Source: an uncultured Chloroflexota bacterium (GTDB taxonomy: Bacteria; Chloroflexota; Chloroflexia; Thermomicrobiales; UBA6265). From it: 64,000 nucleotides of DNA. Within the stretch, counting starts at the first letter, position 1. Each line of letters opens with the position of its first letter. This document shows, in pieces, positions 62,763 to 64,000 of the stretch. Under the pieces are notes generated by a model, which did no database searches, was not told the origin of the DNA, and saw nothing but the letters and a program-made list of their open reading frames with translations. The stretch covers positions 1 through 64,000 of the forward strand of contig CALGSZ010000157.1 in the NCBI GenBank assembly GCA_937901745.1, given 5' to 3'. The position numbers and the translations under genes were made by a program.

Positions 62763-64000
62763 TCAATATTTTCGCTCTTTCGGCTCAAACTTCGTGATCG
62801 TCACCGGCTTCTTGCGCACCTGAATGCCGCCGGACGTTCGGTAGACGAGCGTGTGCGCCAGCCAGTTCTTGTCGTCGCGCTGCTCGAAGTCGGTCCGGTA
62901 GTGGGCGCCTCGGCTCTCTTCTCGTGCGATCGCTCCGACGATGATCGCTTCGGCGCAGTCGAGCATGTAGCCGAGCTCGAGAGCCTCAAGCAGATCGGTA
63001 TTGAATGTCTGGCCCCGGTCATCAATGGCGACCGACGCGTAGTCGCGCTTCAGCCCCTGGATCTTCTCCTGCGCCTCGGCCAGCCCGCGGCCGTCGCGGA
63101 CGACCGAGACCTTGTCCATCATGACCTCTTGCATCGCCATGCGGATCTCGACCGGCCGGATGCCGCTCTTCCGGCTCAAAATCGCGTCGATCTCAGCACG
63201 CGCGCGCAACTCCGGCTCCCGTGGCAGAGGCGGCAGCGAGTTCTCCTGGATGTACTTGAGCATGTGCCGCCCGGCGCGGCGACCGAAGACGACCAGGTCA
63301 ACGAGCGAGTTCGTGCCCAGGCGGTTCGCGCCGTGGACCGAGACGCAGGCCGACTCGCCGGCAGAGTAGAAGCCGGGGATCGGCGTCGCTTGCTCGTCCC
63401 GGATCACGCGCCCGTCAACATCGGTCGGCAACCCGCCCATCGCGTAGTGCGCGGTCGGCTGAATCGGCACCGGCTCCTTCTTCGGCTCGACCCCGAGATA
63501 GGTCCGCGCGAAATCCGTGATATCCGGCAGCTTCTGGTCAATGACCTCTTCGGGGAGGTGGGTCAGATCCAGGTGGACATAATCTTTGCCGTCGATGCCG
63601 CGCCCCTCTTTGATCTCCTGGTAGATGAAGCGGGAGACCATGTCGCGAGGCGCGAGATCCTTGAGCGTCGGCGCGTAGCGAGCGCAGAACGCTTCGCCCT
63701 CCGAGTTGCGCAGGATGCCACCCTCGCCGCGCGCGGCCTCCGAGAGCAGGATACCGAGCTTGTACAGTCCCGTCGGGTGGAACTGATAGAACTCCATGTC
63801 CATCAGCGGCACGCCAAGGCGATAGGGGATGGCAATGCCATCGCCGGTGCCGGCCAAGGCGTTCGAGGTGATCTTGAAAACGCGGCCGAAGCCACCGGTC
63901 GCGATCAGGACCGCCTTGGCATGGAGGACGTGCAGCTCCCCGGTCTTGATTTCGCGGGTGACAACGCCGCAACAGATGCCATCTTCAGTGAAGAGGACAT
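62763..64000 (-). CDS. sdhA: Succinate dehydrogenase flavoprotein subunit (5' truncated by window)
   Basis: The frame is open to the window edge, so about 412 codons of the C-terminal part are seen and the FAD-binding Rossmann start is missing. Visible features: HAKAVLIATGGFGRVFKITSNA, DMEFYQFHPTGLYK, PTAHYAMGGLPTDVDGRVI, SAGESACVSVHGANRLGTNSL and the C-terminal RTDFEQRDDKNWLAHTLV. The QFHPTGL and HGANRLGxNSL motifs are SdhA/FrdA signatures. With sdhB it forms complex II; the membrane subunit genes would be upstream outside the window. Confidence 0.95.
   Translation of the reverse strand, partial: VLFTEDGICCGVVTREIKTGELHVLHAKAVLIATGGFGRVFKITSNALAGTGDGIAIPYRLGVPLMDMEFYQFHPTGLYKLGILLSEAARGEGGILRNSEGEAFCARYAPTLKDLAPRDMVSRFIYQEIKEGRGIDGKDYVHLDLTHLPEEVIDQKLPDITDFARTYLGVEPKKEPVPIQPTAHYAMGGLPTDVDGRVIRDEQATPIPGFYSAGESACVSVHGANRLGTNSLVDLVVFGRRAGRHMLKYIQENSLPPLPREPELRARAEIDAILSRKSGIRPVEIRMAMQEVMMDKVSVVRDGRGLAEAQEKIQGLKRDYASVAIDDRGQTFNTDLLEALELGYMLDCAEAIIVGAIAREESRGAHYRTDFEQRDDKNWLAHTLVYRTSGGIQVRKKPVTITKFEPKERKY

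Overview
The window is a dense, high-GC bacterial chromosome segment with about 57 supported protein genes, short intergenic gaps and frequent ATGA/GTGA overlaps. I saw no rRNA, tRNA, CRISPR array, insertion sequence or prophage. A thermophilic Chloroflexota of the Thermomicrobia type (Sphaerobacter/Thermomicrobium relatives) fits best. That is an inference from gene content: a fur-sufCBDSU-Rieske operon with SufU rather than IscU, coenzyme-F420-type enzymes, a GH63 glycosylglycerate-hydrolase-like enzyme, MMPL export and cyanophycin metabolism. No 16S gene is present to confirm it.

Region by region. 1-1.5 kb: 3' part of a secreted YceI-like protein, a small membrane protein and a zinc-ribbon protein. 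1.6-8.3 kb: iron-sulphur assembly operon headed by a Fur-family regulator, with a clear promoter and a Fur-box-like dyad; three of its junctions carry related G-rich/C-rich dyad elements. 8.3-11.9 kb: PQQ-type beta-propeller, TIM-barrel isomerase, nicotinate phosphoribosyltransferase. 12-17.9 kb: a complete carbohydrate ABC importer followed by a GH63 hydrolase, probably for glucosyl- or mannosylglycerate. 17.9-25.2 kb: isochorismatase-family hydrolase, GATase-like protein, gamma-glutamyltransferase with a GT-B-like partner, a secreted protein with a low-complexity tract, and an aquaporin. 25.4-30.1 kb: lipoprotein, tyrosine recombinase, degenerate receiver protein and MMPL transporter.

30.3-35.5 kb is the most striking part. 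On the minus strand an excellent promoter leads directly into an FMN riboswitch (RFN element) and an intrinsic terminator. Next come two Dpp/Opp-type permeases, a family-5 solute-binding protein and a fusion of a PPOX/F420-type flavin-binding domain with a nitroreductase domain. A peptide-class ABC importer under FMN control would be a new kind of flavin uptake system. The operon lacks an ATPase.

35.6-46.2 kb: RsgA GTPase, an LLM/F420-type oxidoreductase with an HExxH membrane protein, a sugar cluster (Gfo/Idh oxidoreductase, ROK kinase, HAD phosphatase/mutase, Ham1-like protein, mannose-6-phosphate isomerase), an FAH-family hydrolase and an aminotransferase. 46.2-53 kb: GT-C membrane glycosyltransferase, dihydrolipoyl dehydrogenase, and the cyanophycinase/cyanophycin synthetase pair. 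53.1-58.9 kb: a complete five-gene peptide-class ABC transporter. 58.9-64 kb: TIM-barrel isomerase, histidyl-tRNA synthetase, MoaB/Mog-like protein and succinate dehydrogenase sdhB with a truncated sdhA running off the window.
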